Below, piece after piece: positions 17,357 through 26,344 of a stretch of DNA of 58,193 nucleotides (position 1 is its first letter; every line of letters begins with the position of its first letter). Made by a program: the position numbers and the translations under genes. Location of the stretch: positions 1 through 58,193 of the forward strand of contig NZ_JAECZA010000295.1 in NCBI RefSeq assembly GCF_016056275.1. Reading direction: 5' to 3'. Source of the DNA: Dendronalium phyllosphericum CENA369. Its GTDB lineage: Bacteria; Cyanobacteriota; Cyanobacteriia; Cyanobacteriales; Nostocaceae. A model generated the notes under the pieces. The model searched no databases, had not been told where the DNA came from, and saw nothing but the letters and a program-made list of their open reading frames with translations.

Positions 17357-18808
17357 GTGAAACTCCGTTCTTTTCGACTTAGAATTGCTTTGTTGTCTGC
17401 CATACTAGCTGGTGGCACTCTAGCAGGGTTTGCAATTGTATCATGGTGGCTAATTTACGAGGCTAAAGTTAGTCGCCTCGATGCAAAACTAGAAGCGCAG
17501 TTGATGCGCCCACCAATCAAAGATTTTTGGCAATCTTATGAAACCTTCTTAACTCCTGAATTGCAGATAGATGTAGAAACTCCTATCGCCCTTTTGGTAA
17601 TCGATCGAGATGGTAAGAAGCTTTATCAATCTGCTAGCTGGCCTGCCGATTTGAACTCGAAGGGTCTGTGGTCTTCACTCCCTCAGATATTTCCATCCCC
17701 ATTACCACCCCCAGAACAGCGGACAACAGAACAACCTCCACAAAGACCCCCATTCCCTAACGATCGCCTGCCGATGCCACCGCCCCGTCCGCAATTAGTT
17801 ACTCGGCGCACGACTACAGGAATCTGGCGCGTTGCTGCGGCTACTTTTCCCCAAGGTCAATTAGCGATCGCTATCAGTTTACATACAATTGACCGAGAAA
17901 TGACCGCGATCCGCGATATATTTCTAATTTCGATACCTGTCGTACTTCTCATAGTTGCTGGTGGTGCTTGGGGATTATCTGGTAGTGCTTTGCGTCCCAT
18001 CCAGCAGTTGATTGTGGCGATTCAGCAAGTCACAGTCAAAGGATTAGATCAAAGAGTTCCCATTGCTGCAACGGATGTGGAATTTTTGGAATTAATTCAA
18101 GTGTTTAACAAAATGCTGGAACGCTTGGAACGCAGCTTTAACCAGTCTTCGCGCTTCAGTGGCGATGCTGCCCACGAACTTAAGACACCGCTAGCGATTT
18201 TGCAAGGCGAACTCGAACGCACCTTACAAAAAGCGGAAGCAGGGTCAGAAATGCAACAAAGCCTAAGTAATCTGCTAGATGAAGTGCATCGCCTCAGTGG
18301 AATTGTACGAAAACTGTTGTTGCTGTCTCTAGCAGATGCTGGACAAATGAGTTTATATCGGGTCGAAGTCGATCTATCCAAGATGCTAGCTGAAATGCTA
18401 GAGGATATAGAATTACTCGCCCCACATCTAGAAGTGCAAACCAAAATTGCTGCTGGATTGCAGGTGCAGGGCGATCGCGATTTGCTTGCCCAAGTGTTAC
18501 AAAATTTGTTGAGCAATGCCATCAAATATAACCTCTCAGAAGGGTGGATGCAGATTGATGCTGGCTACCAAGGAAAAACTGTGTTGATAACTATCAGCAA
18601 TTCTTCCCAAAACATTGCCCCCAAAGAGCGAGAACGCATTTTTGACCGTTTCTATCGGGGAGATCCAGCCCGAACCCGAAAAGTAGAAGGAACAGGGCTA
18701 GGACTGAGTTTAGCTAGAGAAATCGCCATTGCCCACGGCGGCAATCTCACCCTCGATAAGGCGGTGTCAGGTCAAACTTCATTCACTCTCGGCTTACTGA
18801 GGGGGTAG
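17357..18808 (+). CDS. Membrane sensor histidine kinase with HAMP domain
   Basis: 483 residues starting at GTG 17357. Transmembrane helix 1 is at about 10-32, a periplasmic loop at about 33-190 contains a Pro-rich stretch (PPPEQRTTEQPPQRPPFP), and helix 2 is near 191-212. HAMP covers about 213-262. The HisKA phosphorylation site is His273 in DAAHELKTPLAIL. The ATPase domain shows the N box NLLSNAIKYN, a G1-like segment and GTGLGLSLAREIAIAHGG. It autophosphorylates and signals to the upstream OmpR-type regulator. The G1 box region reads ITISNSSQNIAPKE instead of a usual DxGxG, a deviation also seen in some cyanobacterial kinases. Signal unknown; metal or envelope stress is plausible. Confidence 0.92.
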   Translation: MKLRSFRLRIALLSAILAGGTLAGFAIVSWWLIYEAKVSRLDAKLEAQLMRPPIKDFWQSYETFLTPELQIDVETPIALLVIDRDGKKLYQSASWPADLNSKGLWSSLPQIFPSPLPPPEQRTTEQPPQRPPFPNDRLPMPPPRPQLVTRRTTTGIWRVAAATFPQGQLAIAISLHTIDREMTAIRDIFLISIPVVLLIVAGGAWGLSGSALRPIQQLIVAIQQVTVKGLDQRVPIAATDVEFLELIQVFNKMLERLERSFNQSSRFSGDAAHELKTPLAILQGELERTLQKAEAGSEMQQSLSNLLDEVHRLSGIVRKLLLLSLADAGQMSLYRVEVDLSKMLAEMLEDIELLAPHLEVQTKIAAGLQVQGDRDLLAQVLQNLLSNAIKYNLSEGWMQIDAGYQGKTVLITISNSSQNIAPKERERIFDRFYRGDPARTRKVEGTGLGLSLAREIAIAHGGNLTLDKAVSGQTSFTLGLLRG

Positions 18809-18826
18809 TAGCACAGGAGATAATGG

Positions 18827-19531
18827 CTATTTATCCTGATAGCCTCCTGCATACGTAATTACACACATGGTTTTATAGATTTTGTGAGTGCCATAAGCAA
18901 CACCAGCTACTTTGAACGCACTGTTAAAGATATTTTTGCGATGACCTCGTGATGGAACTCCATCATCAATAATTAATTGCATAACAATATCTTGGGCTGT
19001 GTTTGGGCCATAACTGATGTTTTCCCCAGCTGTAGTTTGCCATTTACCGTAGCGATCGATGCGATTAAAGGGGTCGCTACCATCACTACCATAATGACCC
19101 GTTGCACCTTTCGATCCTTGGTCTTTGACATGATCTTTAGCGCCTAAAGACATACCTTTGGATGCAGTCAACGCACCTACAGACCGGACTGATTTGAGAA
19201 ATGCGATCGCCTCATTAACTGGTTTTACTCCTTCTTGAGTTCGTAAATAGGTATTACCAGGTAGTTTGACGTAGTTGCCTTGGAAGTGTTTTTTATAATT
19301 TTCCAAAATAGAGATGTATGCTGTGGGATTTGTTCGCACTTTGGTCATTTCATCTATCACCTGCTGTTCTAATGGTGATAAATAACTGGCCTTGGCTAAC
19401 ACATTCGTACTAGCTGTTTGGGCCATACCAGGTGTTGATGCTGCTACAAATGAGCTAGGTTGAATTAATTGATAAGAACTGTAGCTTGTCAATAAAGCTA
19501 GTATAAATACGTAAACTTTTTTGCGGTGCAT
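18827..19531 (-). CDS. Secreted CAP/SCP-domain protein
   Basis: 234 residues. An N-terminal signal or anchor ([20 protein letters not shown]) precedes a CAP domain from about residue 54 ([20 protein letters not shown]) to the end. CAP hallmarks are present: the [18 protein letters not shown] region with the His, [12 protein letters not shown], and GHRKNIFN. Family members are extracytoplasmic proteins (PR-1/SCP-like) with roles from sterol/lipid binding to envelope functions; bacterial roles are mostly undefined. It converges on the sensor kinase with only about 18 bases between the stops. Confidence 0.88.
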   Translation of the reverse strand: MHRKKVYVFILALLTSYSSYQLIQPSSFVAASTPGMAQTASTNVLAKASYLSPLEQQVIDEMTKVRTNPTAYISILENYKKHFQGNYVKLPGNTYLRTQEGVKPVNEAIAFLKSVRSVGALTASKGMSLGAKDHVKDQGSKGATGHYGSDGSDPFNRIDRYGKWQTTAGENISYGPNTAQDIVMQLIIDDGVPSRGHRKNIFNSAFKVAGVAYGTHKIYKTMCVITYAGGYQDK

Positions 19532-20214
19532 GAATTACCTCACAATTTTATACTTAGGCAAAAGTTTGGCTAATTGATGCACTACAGTCTGATAATTGGT
19601 TAATTAACGCTCAATTTTCAAAAGAACGTGAAACTGACATAAAGAATATAGTAATATTTTTAACATTAAAATGTGAATGGTATTTCTACTATTAGTGTAA
19701 TTAATGACCAGTACTGTAGGGAAAAGGTAAGTCGTCAAACTGTGAGTAGCGGTATCAGGGACTTCCAAATAAATAAATATCCCATTGCTGTTGAAGCTGT
19801 TGAAGCTGGGGGAGAAGAATCAGGCAAAAATTGGATAGTTTATTTCTGGGAGTTACCTAAAGCAGAGAAAGAATAGAGGAGTTTGAGCAAAATTTAAATA
19901 AAATCAGCAATATTAAAATAAAATACTTTGCTTAATTGCTTGGGATAGTTACAATAGTGGTTCTTTTTATTCTTCTGCTAATAAAACAATCAAACTAGAT
20001 GCAAAAAAACGATTATAATTTTTTGAATAAAATAGAACTTTGGGAACAATAATTTTAAAACAATGCTTTTCAAAGCATTTATGTCAACTTATATTTTTCG
20101 GACTTATTTATATTTGTATATATAAATAAGTTTAGCCAGAGCATATATTTCACATATCCTCGATAAAATCATTAGAGTCGCAATAGCAGCCGTAATAGTG
20201 AAACAAAGCCCTAA
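19532..20214. other. AT-rich region with a dispersed repeat; no convincing gene
   Basis: A 67-codon frame at 19673-19876 spans the dispersed element at 19753-19785 (GGGACTTCCAAATAAATAAA core) and is not believable as a gene. Elsewhere the region is AT-rich and contains a TATATTTGTATATATAAATA stretch near 20110 that could be part of the promoter of the hybrid-kinase gene. Confidence 0.5.
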
Positions 20215-22668
20215 ATGTTAAAACGTTTGAAGATTGGAACCAAGATTGGATCGGCTTTTGCCATAAGTCTGGGACTTTTAACTACGATTGGTCTAATCTC
20301 CTACCAAAGCACCAAAGAACTTATTGAAACTTCGTATTGGGAAAAACATACATACGAAGTGTTAAGTCAACTCAAAGAACTTAATATTGAGCTAAAAAAT
20401 GCTGAGACTGGGCAACGCGGTTACATAATTACGGGCGAACAGCGCTATCTAGAACCTTATAACGTTGCTATTAAAGTACTGGATCGAAAAGTCAAAGAAC
20501 TTCAAAAATTAACAGCAGATAACTCCAATCAACAGTTTAGGCTGGAAAGGTTGCAGCCACTAGTAAATAGGAGAATCGCTGTTATGAAAGAAGCGATCGC
20601 TCTGCGACAAAATCAAGGCTTGGAATCTGCCCAGAAAGCTATCCTGACAGACCAGGGTAAGCAAATAATGGATGAAATCCAGAATGTCATCCAGGCTATG
20701 GAAGCTGAGGAAAATGGTTTGTTGAAACAACGCTCTGATAAAGCGCACGCAGCCGCCCAGCAAACTGTAAATCTCATTACCTATGTTATTCCATTATTCT
20801 CGTTGATTTTAGCTGCGATTGGATTCATCCTTACCCGACAAATATCAAGACCGCTAAAGCAATTTTCTAATGTGGCGGAAAGTATTTCAGATGGCAATTT
20901 ATCGGTGAGTTTACCAAATAGCGATCGCCAAGATGAAATTGGCGTACTCACACGAACTTTCAACGAGATGATTGCTAATCTGCGAAGCACAACTCAACAA
21001 AATGACGAGCAAAATTGGCTGAAGTCTAATTTGGCTGAGTTTACTCAGATGCTCCAAGGGCAACGCAATCTAGAAAGCGTTTCTCGGTTGATCTTGTCAA
21101 ATTTAGCACCAATGGTTGGAGCACAACAAGGTGTTTTTTATTTGATGGATGAGCTTGACAATCAGCCTGTACTGAAGTTATTGAGTAGCTACGCTTACCA
21201 GGAACGCAAACATCTCGCAAACCAATTTCGCTTAGGTGAGGGACTAGTAGGGCAATGCGCCTTGGAAAAGCAAAGAATTCTCCTGACTGAAGTTCCCAGT
21301 GACTACATCCGCATTAGTTCTGGCTTAGGAGAAGCATTACCACTCAACATTATTGTATTGCCCGTACTCTTCGAGACAGAAGTAAAGGGTGTGATTGAAC
21401 TTGCTTCTTTTCAGCACTTCAGCGAGTTACATGTAGCATTTCTAGAGCAATTCAGTAAAACTATTGGTGTATTTTTAAATAATATCGCAGCAAGTTTACA
21501 AACTCAGCAGTTACTAGAAGAGTCCCAAGCATTAACCGAAGAATTACAACTTCAACAAGAAGAACTCAAACAAAGCAATCAACTTCTAGAAGAGCAAACA
21601 CGCGATTTAGAAGAAGCACAATTCTTCCAGAAGCAACAGCAAGAAGAGTTACAACAATCGAATGAAGAATTACAGCAATTGAATGAGGAGCTAGAAGAAA
21701 AAGCGGAATTGTTAGAACAACAAAACCGAGAAGTTGCTCGCAAGAATCAAGAAATCGATCTGGCAAGGCAGTCTTTAGAAGACAAAGCAGAGCAACTAAT
21801 GTTGTCTTCTAAATATAAATCAGAATTTCTCGCAAATATGTCCCATGAGTTGCGAACTCCGCTGAACAGCTTGTTAATTTTAGCTAGACTACTAGCAGAT
21901 AATTCGGCGGGCAACTTGACTGATAAGCAGGTAGAGTATAGCCGGACAATCTACTCTGCTGGAACGGATCTGTTGGAGTTGATTAATGACATTTTAGATT
22001 TAGCAAAAATTGAATCAGGAACTCTGTCAGTAGATATTGAAGAAATCACTTTTGAAGATTTGCAGCAATCTTTGGAGCGGACTTTCAATCAAATGGCGCG
22101 GAATAAAGGACTCAGTTTTGTAATTGAACGAGATAATAATTTACCTCCGACTATTTCTCAAGACCCCAAACGCTTGCAACAAATATTAAAAAATTTATTG
22201 GCTAACGCTTTTAAATTCACCGAACAAGGAGGCGTGAAATTACAAATTAGCATAGCTCCATCAGCTCAAACCGATGTTGTGAGCAGTAGTACTCCTATAA
22301 TTGCCTTTGCCATCAGCGATACAGGCATTGGCATTTCACTCGATAAACAAAAAATTATTTTTGAAGCATTTCAGCAGGCAGATGGCACAACTAGTCGTAA
22401 ATACGGTGGGACTGGCTTAGGTTTATCAATCAGCCGCGAACTGGCTCAACGGCTAGGGGGAAGAATAGGACTAGTCAGCCAGCCAGATCGAGGAAGTACC
22501 TTTACCCTCTACCTACCCCAAACTTATACAGGAAATGAGCCAATAGTTACCGAACAGAGAAAAGGCGTGCAAGTTCTCTCCCCACTTCCTCAATCCCCAG
22601 TTTCCAGTCCTCAGTCCCCATTGTCCTTAATCCCCAGTCCCCAGTCCCCACGTTTCCTAATGAAATAG
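20215..22668 (+). CDS. CHASE3-HAMP-GAF histidine kinase, severed from its receiver domains
   Basis: 817 residues. Transmembrane helix 1 is at about 12-30, CHASE3 at about 40-185 (ELKNAETGQRGYIITGEQRY), helix 2 at about 190-208, HAMP to about 262, GAF at about 280-425, a long Gln/Glu coiled coil at 430-535, HisKA with His544 in NMSHELRTPLNSLL, and a HATPase domain with NLLANAFKFT, DTGIGI and GTGLGLSISREL. After LPQTYTG the protein runs into a heptad-repeat-encoded tail (SPQSPLSLIPSPQSP) and stops at 22668. The next frame immediately carries on into three receiver domains. The natural product is almost certainly a hybrid kinase; see the repeat entry at 22598. Confidence 0.88.
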   Translation: MLKRLKIGTKIGSAFAISLGLLTTIGLISYQSTKELIETSYWEKHTYEVLSQLKELNIELKNAETGQRGYIITGEQRYLEPYNVAIKVLDRKVKELQKLTADNSNQQFRLERLQPLVNRRIAVMKEAIALRQNQGLESAQKAILTDQGKQIMDEIQNVIQAMEAEENGLLKQRSDKAHAAAQQTVNLITYVIPLFSLILAAIGFILTRQISRPLKQFSNVAESISDGNLSVSLPNSDRQDEIGVLTRTFNEMIANLRSTTQQNDEQNWLKSNLAEFTQMLQGQRNLESVSRLILSNLAPMVGAQQGVFYLMDELDNQPVLKLLSSYAYQERKHLANQFRLGEGLVGQCALEKQRILLTEVPSDYIRISSGLGEALPLNIIVLPVLFETEVKGVIELASFQHFSELHVAFLEQFSKTIGVFLNNIAASLQTQQLLEESQALTEELQLQQEELKQSNQLLEEQTRDLEEAQFFQKQQQEELQQSNEELQQLNEELEEKAELLEQQNREVARKNQEIDLARQSLEDKAEQLMLSSKYKSEFLANMSHELRTPLNSLLILARLLADNSAGNLTDKQVEYSRTIYSAGTDLLELINDILDLAKIESGTLSVDIEEITFEDLQQSLERTFNQMARNKGLSFVIERDNNLPPTISQDPKRLQQILKNLLANAFKFTEQGGVKLQISIAPSAQTDVVSSSTPIIAFAISDTGIGISLDKQKIIFEAFQQADGTTSRKYGGTGLGLSISRELAQRLGGRIGLVSQPDRGSTFTLYLPQTYTGNEPIVTEQRKGVQVLSPLPQSPVSSPQSPLSLIPSPQSPRFLMK
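22598..22653. repeat. CCCCAGT-type heptad tract (STRR) at the kinase/receiver junction
   Basis: Degenerate tandem heptads, GTTTCCA GTCCTCA GTCCCCA, an interruption, then ATCCCCA GTCCCCA GTCCCCA, lie between the ATPase and first receiver domains. The unit length (7) is not a multiple of 3. The receiver frame is open through the whole tract, and it is offset so that gain of one unit or loss of two would join kinase and receivers. CCCCAGT is a known cyanobacterial STRR heptamer. Confidence 0.85.
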
Positions 22669-22754
22669 CAGACGATCGCCAGACAATTCAAAGTGGCGAT
22701 CGCGTCTTACTGATCGTTGATGATGATGATAAATTTGCCCGGATATTACTAGAT

Positions 22755-23870
22755 ATGGCACGGCAACAGGGCTTTAAAGTGATAGTTGCTCTCCAGAGTA
22801 AACAAGGTTTGGCCCTCGCACAACAGTTTAAACCCGATGCAATTACTCTAGATATCCATATGCCAGAGATGGATGGTTGGACAATCCTAGATCGTCTCAA
22901 GCACAATGCGGAAACTAGACATATTCCCGTACATATATTTTCTGTTGACGACAGAGAACAACGAGGTTTACAGCTAGGAGCAGTCACCTACTTGCAAAAA
23001 CCCGTATCTCCCGAAGCGCTGACTGAAGTATTCAGTGAAATTACAGACTTTATAGAGCGTAAGGTCAAAAATCTTTTAGTAATAGAAGATGACCCCGTGC
23101 AAGCCCAAAGTATTATTGAACTCATTGGCAATGGCGATGTCCAAAGTACAGCAGTGGGTACAGGAGCAGAAGCACTGCGGATTTTGAAATCTCAGCGATT
23201 TGATTGTATCGTGCTGGATTTAGGTTTACCTGATATGAGCGGGCTGGAATTGATCGAGCGCATCAAACAAGAACCCAGCTTCTTAAAACTGCCAATCGTC
23301 GTTTACACTGGCAAAGAATTAACTCGACAGGAAGAAACTCAACTGAGGCGGTTGGCAGAAAGTATCATCATCAAAAATGTGCGATCGCCAGAGCGTTTGT
23401 TAGATGAAACTGCTTTGTTTTTACATCGGGTGCAGTCTAAGTTGCCCAAACCTAAGCGTCAGATGCTAGAGCAACTGCACCAAACCGATCCCGTGCTAAC
23501 TCATCGCAAAATTTTGATTGTGGATGATGACTTGCGAAATATTTTTGCCCTTACTAGTTTCTTAGAAGGGTATCAAATGCAAGTGCTGTTTGCCGAAAAC
23601 GGCAAAGACGGCATTGAAATGTTGCAAGCCAATCCTGACACGAATGCTGTGTTAATGGACATCATGATGCCAGAAATGGATGGTTACGAAACCACCCGTG
23701 CAATTCGCCAGCAACAGCAATTCCGGTCGCTGCCAATTATTGCCTTAACAGCCAAAGCAATGCCAGGCGATCGTGAAAAGTGTATCGAAGCTGGAGCTTC
23801 TGACTATATTACTAAACCCGTAGATACCGAACAACTACTTTCACTACTCCGGGTTTGGCTATATCGTTAG
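22755..23870 (+). CDS. Triple receiver-domain (REC) part of the hybrid kinase
   Basis: 371 codons from ATG 22755. Three receiver domains follow each other: phospho-acceptor segments LDIHMPEMDG, LDLGLPDMSG and MDIMMPEMDG, each with downstream Lys (YLQKPV, IIKNVRS region, YITKPVD). The open frame actually extends upstream without a stop and contains the first receiver's acidic pocket LLIVDDDDKFA at about 22708-22740, which the ATG 22755 product would lack. No good start codon precedes that pocket, so independent translation would give a damaged first receiver. Most likely this is the C-terminal part of the upstream kinase, in another frame because of the heptad tract. The second receiver's Lys site looks degenerate. 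Confidence 0.85.
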   Translation: MARQQGFKVIVALQSKQGLALAQQFKPDAITLDIHMPEMDGWTILDRLKHNAETRHIPVHIFSVDDREQRGLQLGAVTYLQKPVSPEALTEVFSEITDFIERKVKNLLVIEDDPVQAQSIIELIGNGDVQSTAVGTGAEALRILKSQRFDCIVLDLGLPDMSGLELIERIKQEPSFLKLPIVVYTGKELTRQEETQLRRLAESIIIKNVRSPERLLDETALFLHRVQSKLPKPKRQMLEQLHQTDPVLTHRKILIVDDDLRNIFALTSFLEGYQMQVLFAENGKDGIEMLQANPDTNAVLMDIMMPEMDGYETTRAIRQQQQFRSLPIIALTAKAMPGDREKCIEAGASDYITKPVDTEQLLSLLRVWLYR

Positions 23871-23902
23871 CAGTTGTCGTAGAGACACGATTAACATTTG
23901 CC

Positions 23903-23930
23903 GTAGAGACGCGATTAATCGCGTCTCTAC
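23903..23930. repeat. Perfect 28-bp palindrome between convergent genes
   Basis: Arms GTAGAGACGCGATT and its exact complement. It sits about 30 bases after the receiver stop and about 40 bases before the SDR stop, where a bidirectional terminator would be expected. A degenerate half copy lies just upstream at about 23880. Confidence 0.85.
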
Positions 23931-23970
23931 AAGAGTCAGTTGTTATTCTTGCTCCCCCTGCTCCCCTGCC

Positions 23971-24654
23971 TTATTGCGGGACAGTCAACGGCATACCGTT
24001 ATCTTGGGGTTGCAATTGAAGTATGAAGGGAACTGCTTTCTTTACCCACTCGGAAATAGGCGTGTAAGCAGCGGCTTCTTCTCCAAAGCATCTTTTTAAC
24101 ATATCAGTATGAATGATTCCAGGATTGAGAGGAATCGCAGCCATACCAGCAGGTAATTCTTGAGCTAAAGAACGAGTTAATCCTTCAATTGCCCATTTAG
24201 AAGCACAATAAGGTGCAACATCAGGAGAAGTAGAACGTCCCCAGCCGGAACTAAAGTTAACAATGATGCCTCGTTTCTTTTCTATCATTGCCGGGACAAA
24301 GTGGCGAATTAAATGAAAAACTCCTTTAATGTTAATATCTATCAACTGTGAAAACTCCTCAGCAGAAATCTGCCACAGAGGTGCTGGGTAATTAATAATT
24401 GCCGCGTTATTAACCAACAAATCAGGTGGTTCGTATTGGCTGAGTAAACGCTCCGCCCAGGTTTTTACTTGCTGCTCATTCGCTACATCTATGACAGCAA
24501 AATCGTGGGACGAACCAAACTTTTGGCGTAGTTTTTCTACCGCAACTTCTGAACGAGCGCAGCCTAAAATAGTATGTCCTTCCCGAATAAATTGCTCAGT
24601 CATAGCATAACCAAGACCTCGACTGATACCACTTATGAGGATGCGTTTAACCAT
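23971..24654 (-). CDS. Short-chain dehydrogenase/reductase (SDR)
   Basis: 227 residues from ATG 24654 (MVKRILISGISRGLG), preferred over 24669. The Rossmann glycine motif GISRGLG is at residues 9-15, LLVNNAA (NNAG-type) at about 83-89, and the catalytic Ser-Tyr-Lys in FSSGWG and YCASK. The classical SDR fold oxidises or reduces an unknown alcohol/carbonyl with NAD(P)H. Length and motifs fit classical SDRs; the substrate cannot be inferred from neighbours. Confidence 0.9.
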   Translation of the reverse strand: MVKRILISGISRGLGYAMTEQFIREGHTILGCARSEVAVEKLRQKFGSSHDFAVIDVANEQQVKTWAERLLSQYEPPDLLVNNAAIINYPAPLWQISAEEFSQLIDINIKGVFHLIRHFVPAMIEKKRGIIVNFSSGWGRSTSPDVAPYCASKWAIEGLTRSLAQELPAGMAAIPLNPGIIHTDMLKRCFGEEAAAYTPISEWVKKAVPFILQLQPQDNGMPLTVPQ

Positions 24655-24781
24655 ATTTTTCCTTGGCATTAAAAGCTGTTGGCTACAAAGTAACTATTGC
24701 TGCCTAAAAAACGCATTAATATTTTAAGTCACATGATTAACTTTAAGCTGTTAGGCTTTTAAATTGCACATTGACCAAAGT

Positions 24782-24818
24782 TGACTGTTGACCGCTGAGT
24801 GTTAACAGTCAACAGTCA
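24782..24818. repeat. CAGTCAA heptad inverted repeat
   Basis: Arms TGACTGTTGAC (24782-24792) and GTCAACAGTCA (24808-24818) form an 11-bp stem, made of AGTCAAC/AGTCAGC heptads. It lies about 25 bases past the stop of the DUF5331 gene and upstream of the SDR gene on the same strand, so it is likely a 3'-end structure. Confidence 0.7.
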
Positions 24819-24843
24819 GCAGTCAACAACCACATTTTGACTT

Positions 24844-25734
24844 TTAACTTTTAACTTGGAGCGACAACTCATATGGGATTGCTATAGTTTCTTCTTGATT
24901 CCATTTACTACCTTGACAAAATTCATCTACCCAAGAAGCTAAAGTACGGGCATTAGTACTAGAAGATAGATCCGCTTTTTTGGAAATGTTTAATGTTTGT
25001 ATTTTTGCATTGCCGTTGCCTTGAATTTCTTTTGTGACGAGCAGTGATAATTTTTTGCCATTGCTAGAAATTTCGCTAGCCAATGATGGTGATGGCAGCG
25101 TTTTCGCTGTGACAGGAACCTCAGTGGTAATTTCTAGGGACGATCGCACTAGTTTTTGCCGTAGAATAGCAGCTGGTAGTTTACTAGAGTTAGGCATTCT
25201 TTCAAGAGATTGGGGAGCTATCTTAGTTGCGACTGCGATCGCTGGTACGGGCTGATGTGTGCGAGTAACTTCAGTCGTAGCTGCAAATGATACTACAGGT
25301 TGATAACTCCGTCTGATTTCGGTTGGCTGCTGTCCTGAATCTAACTGCTTTGTTGAAGATTGGTATTTAGTAACAGCAAATGATGGTACAGGCTTATCCT
25401 GCCAATATTCCTCTTTTAGAGACTCACTTTCAACTTGGTCGGCGGTCAAAGAATCCTCTAATTTTATTAAATGTAATTCTTCATCGGGATCGAAGTTGAG
25501 GCCTAAAGCTGCAATGATGCGATCGGGATTATTATTTAGCTCTAGAATAAAACCAAGTATTTCATCAAACTCTGGCTCTAAAGCAGATAGAGTTGCCAAA
25601 ATAAAACCAGACAAAGGACGGCGCAATCCATCATAGGTGTCCCAAATTCGCATTTTGACCAACCAAGTACGATTTTGCTCGTAGTAACTCAGCCACTTCA
25701 GTTTCAAAGATTGTCGTAGCTGCTGAATGTCCAT
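24844..25734 (-). CDS. DUF5331-type cyanobacterial protein
   Basis: 296 residues from ATG 25734 (MDIQQLRQSLKLKWLSYYEQ). The N-terminal 95 residues form the conserved domain (LKWLSYYEQNRTWLVKMRIW; GLRRPLSGFILATLSALEP), which I recognise as DUF5331. The middle (about 110-240) is low-complexity Ser/Thr/Pro-rich linker, and the C-terminus ends in a conserved-looking block (TLASWVDEFCQGSKW). No membrane segment. Function unknown. Confidence 0.8.
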   Translation of the reverse strand: MDIQQLRQSLKLKWLSYYEQNRTWLVKMRIWDTYDGLRRPLSGFILATLSALEPEFDEILGFILELNNNPDRIIAALGLNFDPDEELHLIKLEDSLTADQVESESLKEEYWQDKPVPSFAVTKYQSSTKQLDSGQQPTEIRRSYQPVVSFAATTEVTRTHQPVPAIAVATKIAPQSLERMPNSSKLPAAILRQKLVRSSLEITTEVPVTAKTLPSPSLASEISSNGKKLSLLVTKEIQGNGNAKIQTLNISKKADLSSSTNARTLASWVDEFCQGSKWNQEETIAIPYELSLQVKS

Positions 25735-25912
25735 CGGATGCCTCACTTCAGTGAATAATAGTGCAAACCTGTATATTTTTAACGATAAAGAATTCAGGAG
25801 GAGGCAGTCAGAATTCAGTATGAATTCTATACAATTAGGGGATTAATATGTGGGTATAAATCCTTATTTATTGATTCTGAATTCTGAATTCTGCATTCTT
25901 CTTTAATTAACT

Positions 25913-26245
25913 TCATCCCTGGGGGTGAAAACGATGGTAGAGCATATTTTTAACCCTTTGACCATCTATTAAGTGATGTTCTACCAATAGAGGTACTTCT
26001 TCAGGTAGAACGCGGTTATACCAAACCATCTCAGGTAACACTAAAACCATCGGCCCATTGCCACATTGTCCCAAGCAACTGCTAGCCATGATTGTCACAC
26101 CAGGAATCGGCAAAGCGGCAAAAGCCGCTAATACCTTTGCTGCACCTTGCTTTTTACAAGTGCGGTTTTGGCACACCCGCACACATCTAGTAAAAGAGGG
26201 TTGGTCTGTTTTGGGGAAGTTTGATGATTGAGTTACGTCAGTCAT
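25913..26245 (-). CDS. Thioredoxin-like [2Fe-2S] ferredoxin-domain protein
   Basis: 110 residues with Cys21, Cys25 and Cys30 (RCVRVCQNRTCKKQG) and Cys57 and Cys61 (SSCLGQCGNGP). The spacing matches the (2Fe-2S) thioredoxin-like ferredoxin family (as in NuoE C-termini and shethna-type proteins), so it probably carries one [2Fe-2S] cluster for electron transfer or redox sensing. Cytosolic. It is 100 bases from cysK on the same strand with a palindrome between, so cotranscription is possible. The electron partner is unknown. Confidence 0.88.
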   Translation of the reverse strand: MTDVTQSSNFPKTDQPSFTRCVRVCQNRTCKKQGAAKVLAAFAALPIPGVTIMASSCLGQCGNGPMVLVLPEMVWYNRVLPEEVPLLVEHHLIDGQRVKNMLYHRFHPQG

Positions 26246-26307
26246 TTTTTAATGAACAGGTAGAGGCACAGAAGAGGGCAGGGGGAGATAAATTATAACT
26301 GACTATT

Positions 26308-26335
26308 GTAGAGACGCGATTAATCGCGTCTCTAC
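26308..26335. repeat. Perfect 28-bp palindrome just after the cysK stop
   Basis: Identical in sequence to the one at 23903-23930 (GTAGAGACGCGATT arms). It starts 9 bases past the end of cysK in the direction of transcription, which is a REP-like position at the 3' end of a gene. Confidence 0.85.
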
Positions 26336-26344
26336 GACAATTGA

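Noticed and set aside
19673-19876. 67-codon ORF
   Set aside because: Centre is the GGGACTTCCAA dispersed element; no start context or conserved features.
20041-20214. Possible sigma-70 promoter before the hybrid kinase
   Set aside because: The AT-rich sequence gives many weak matches; none stands out.
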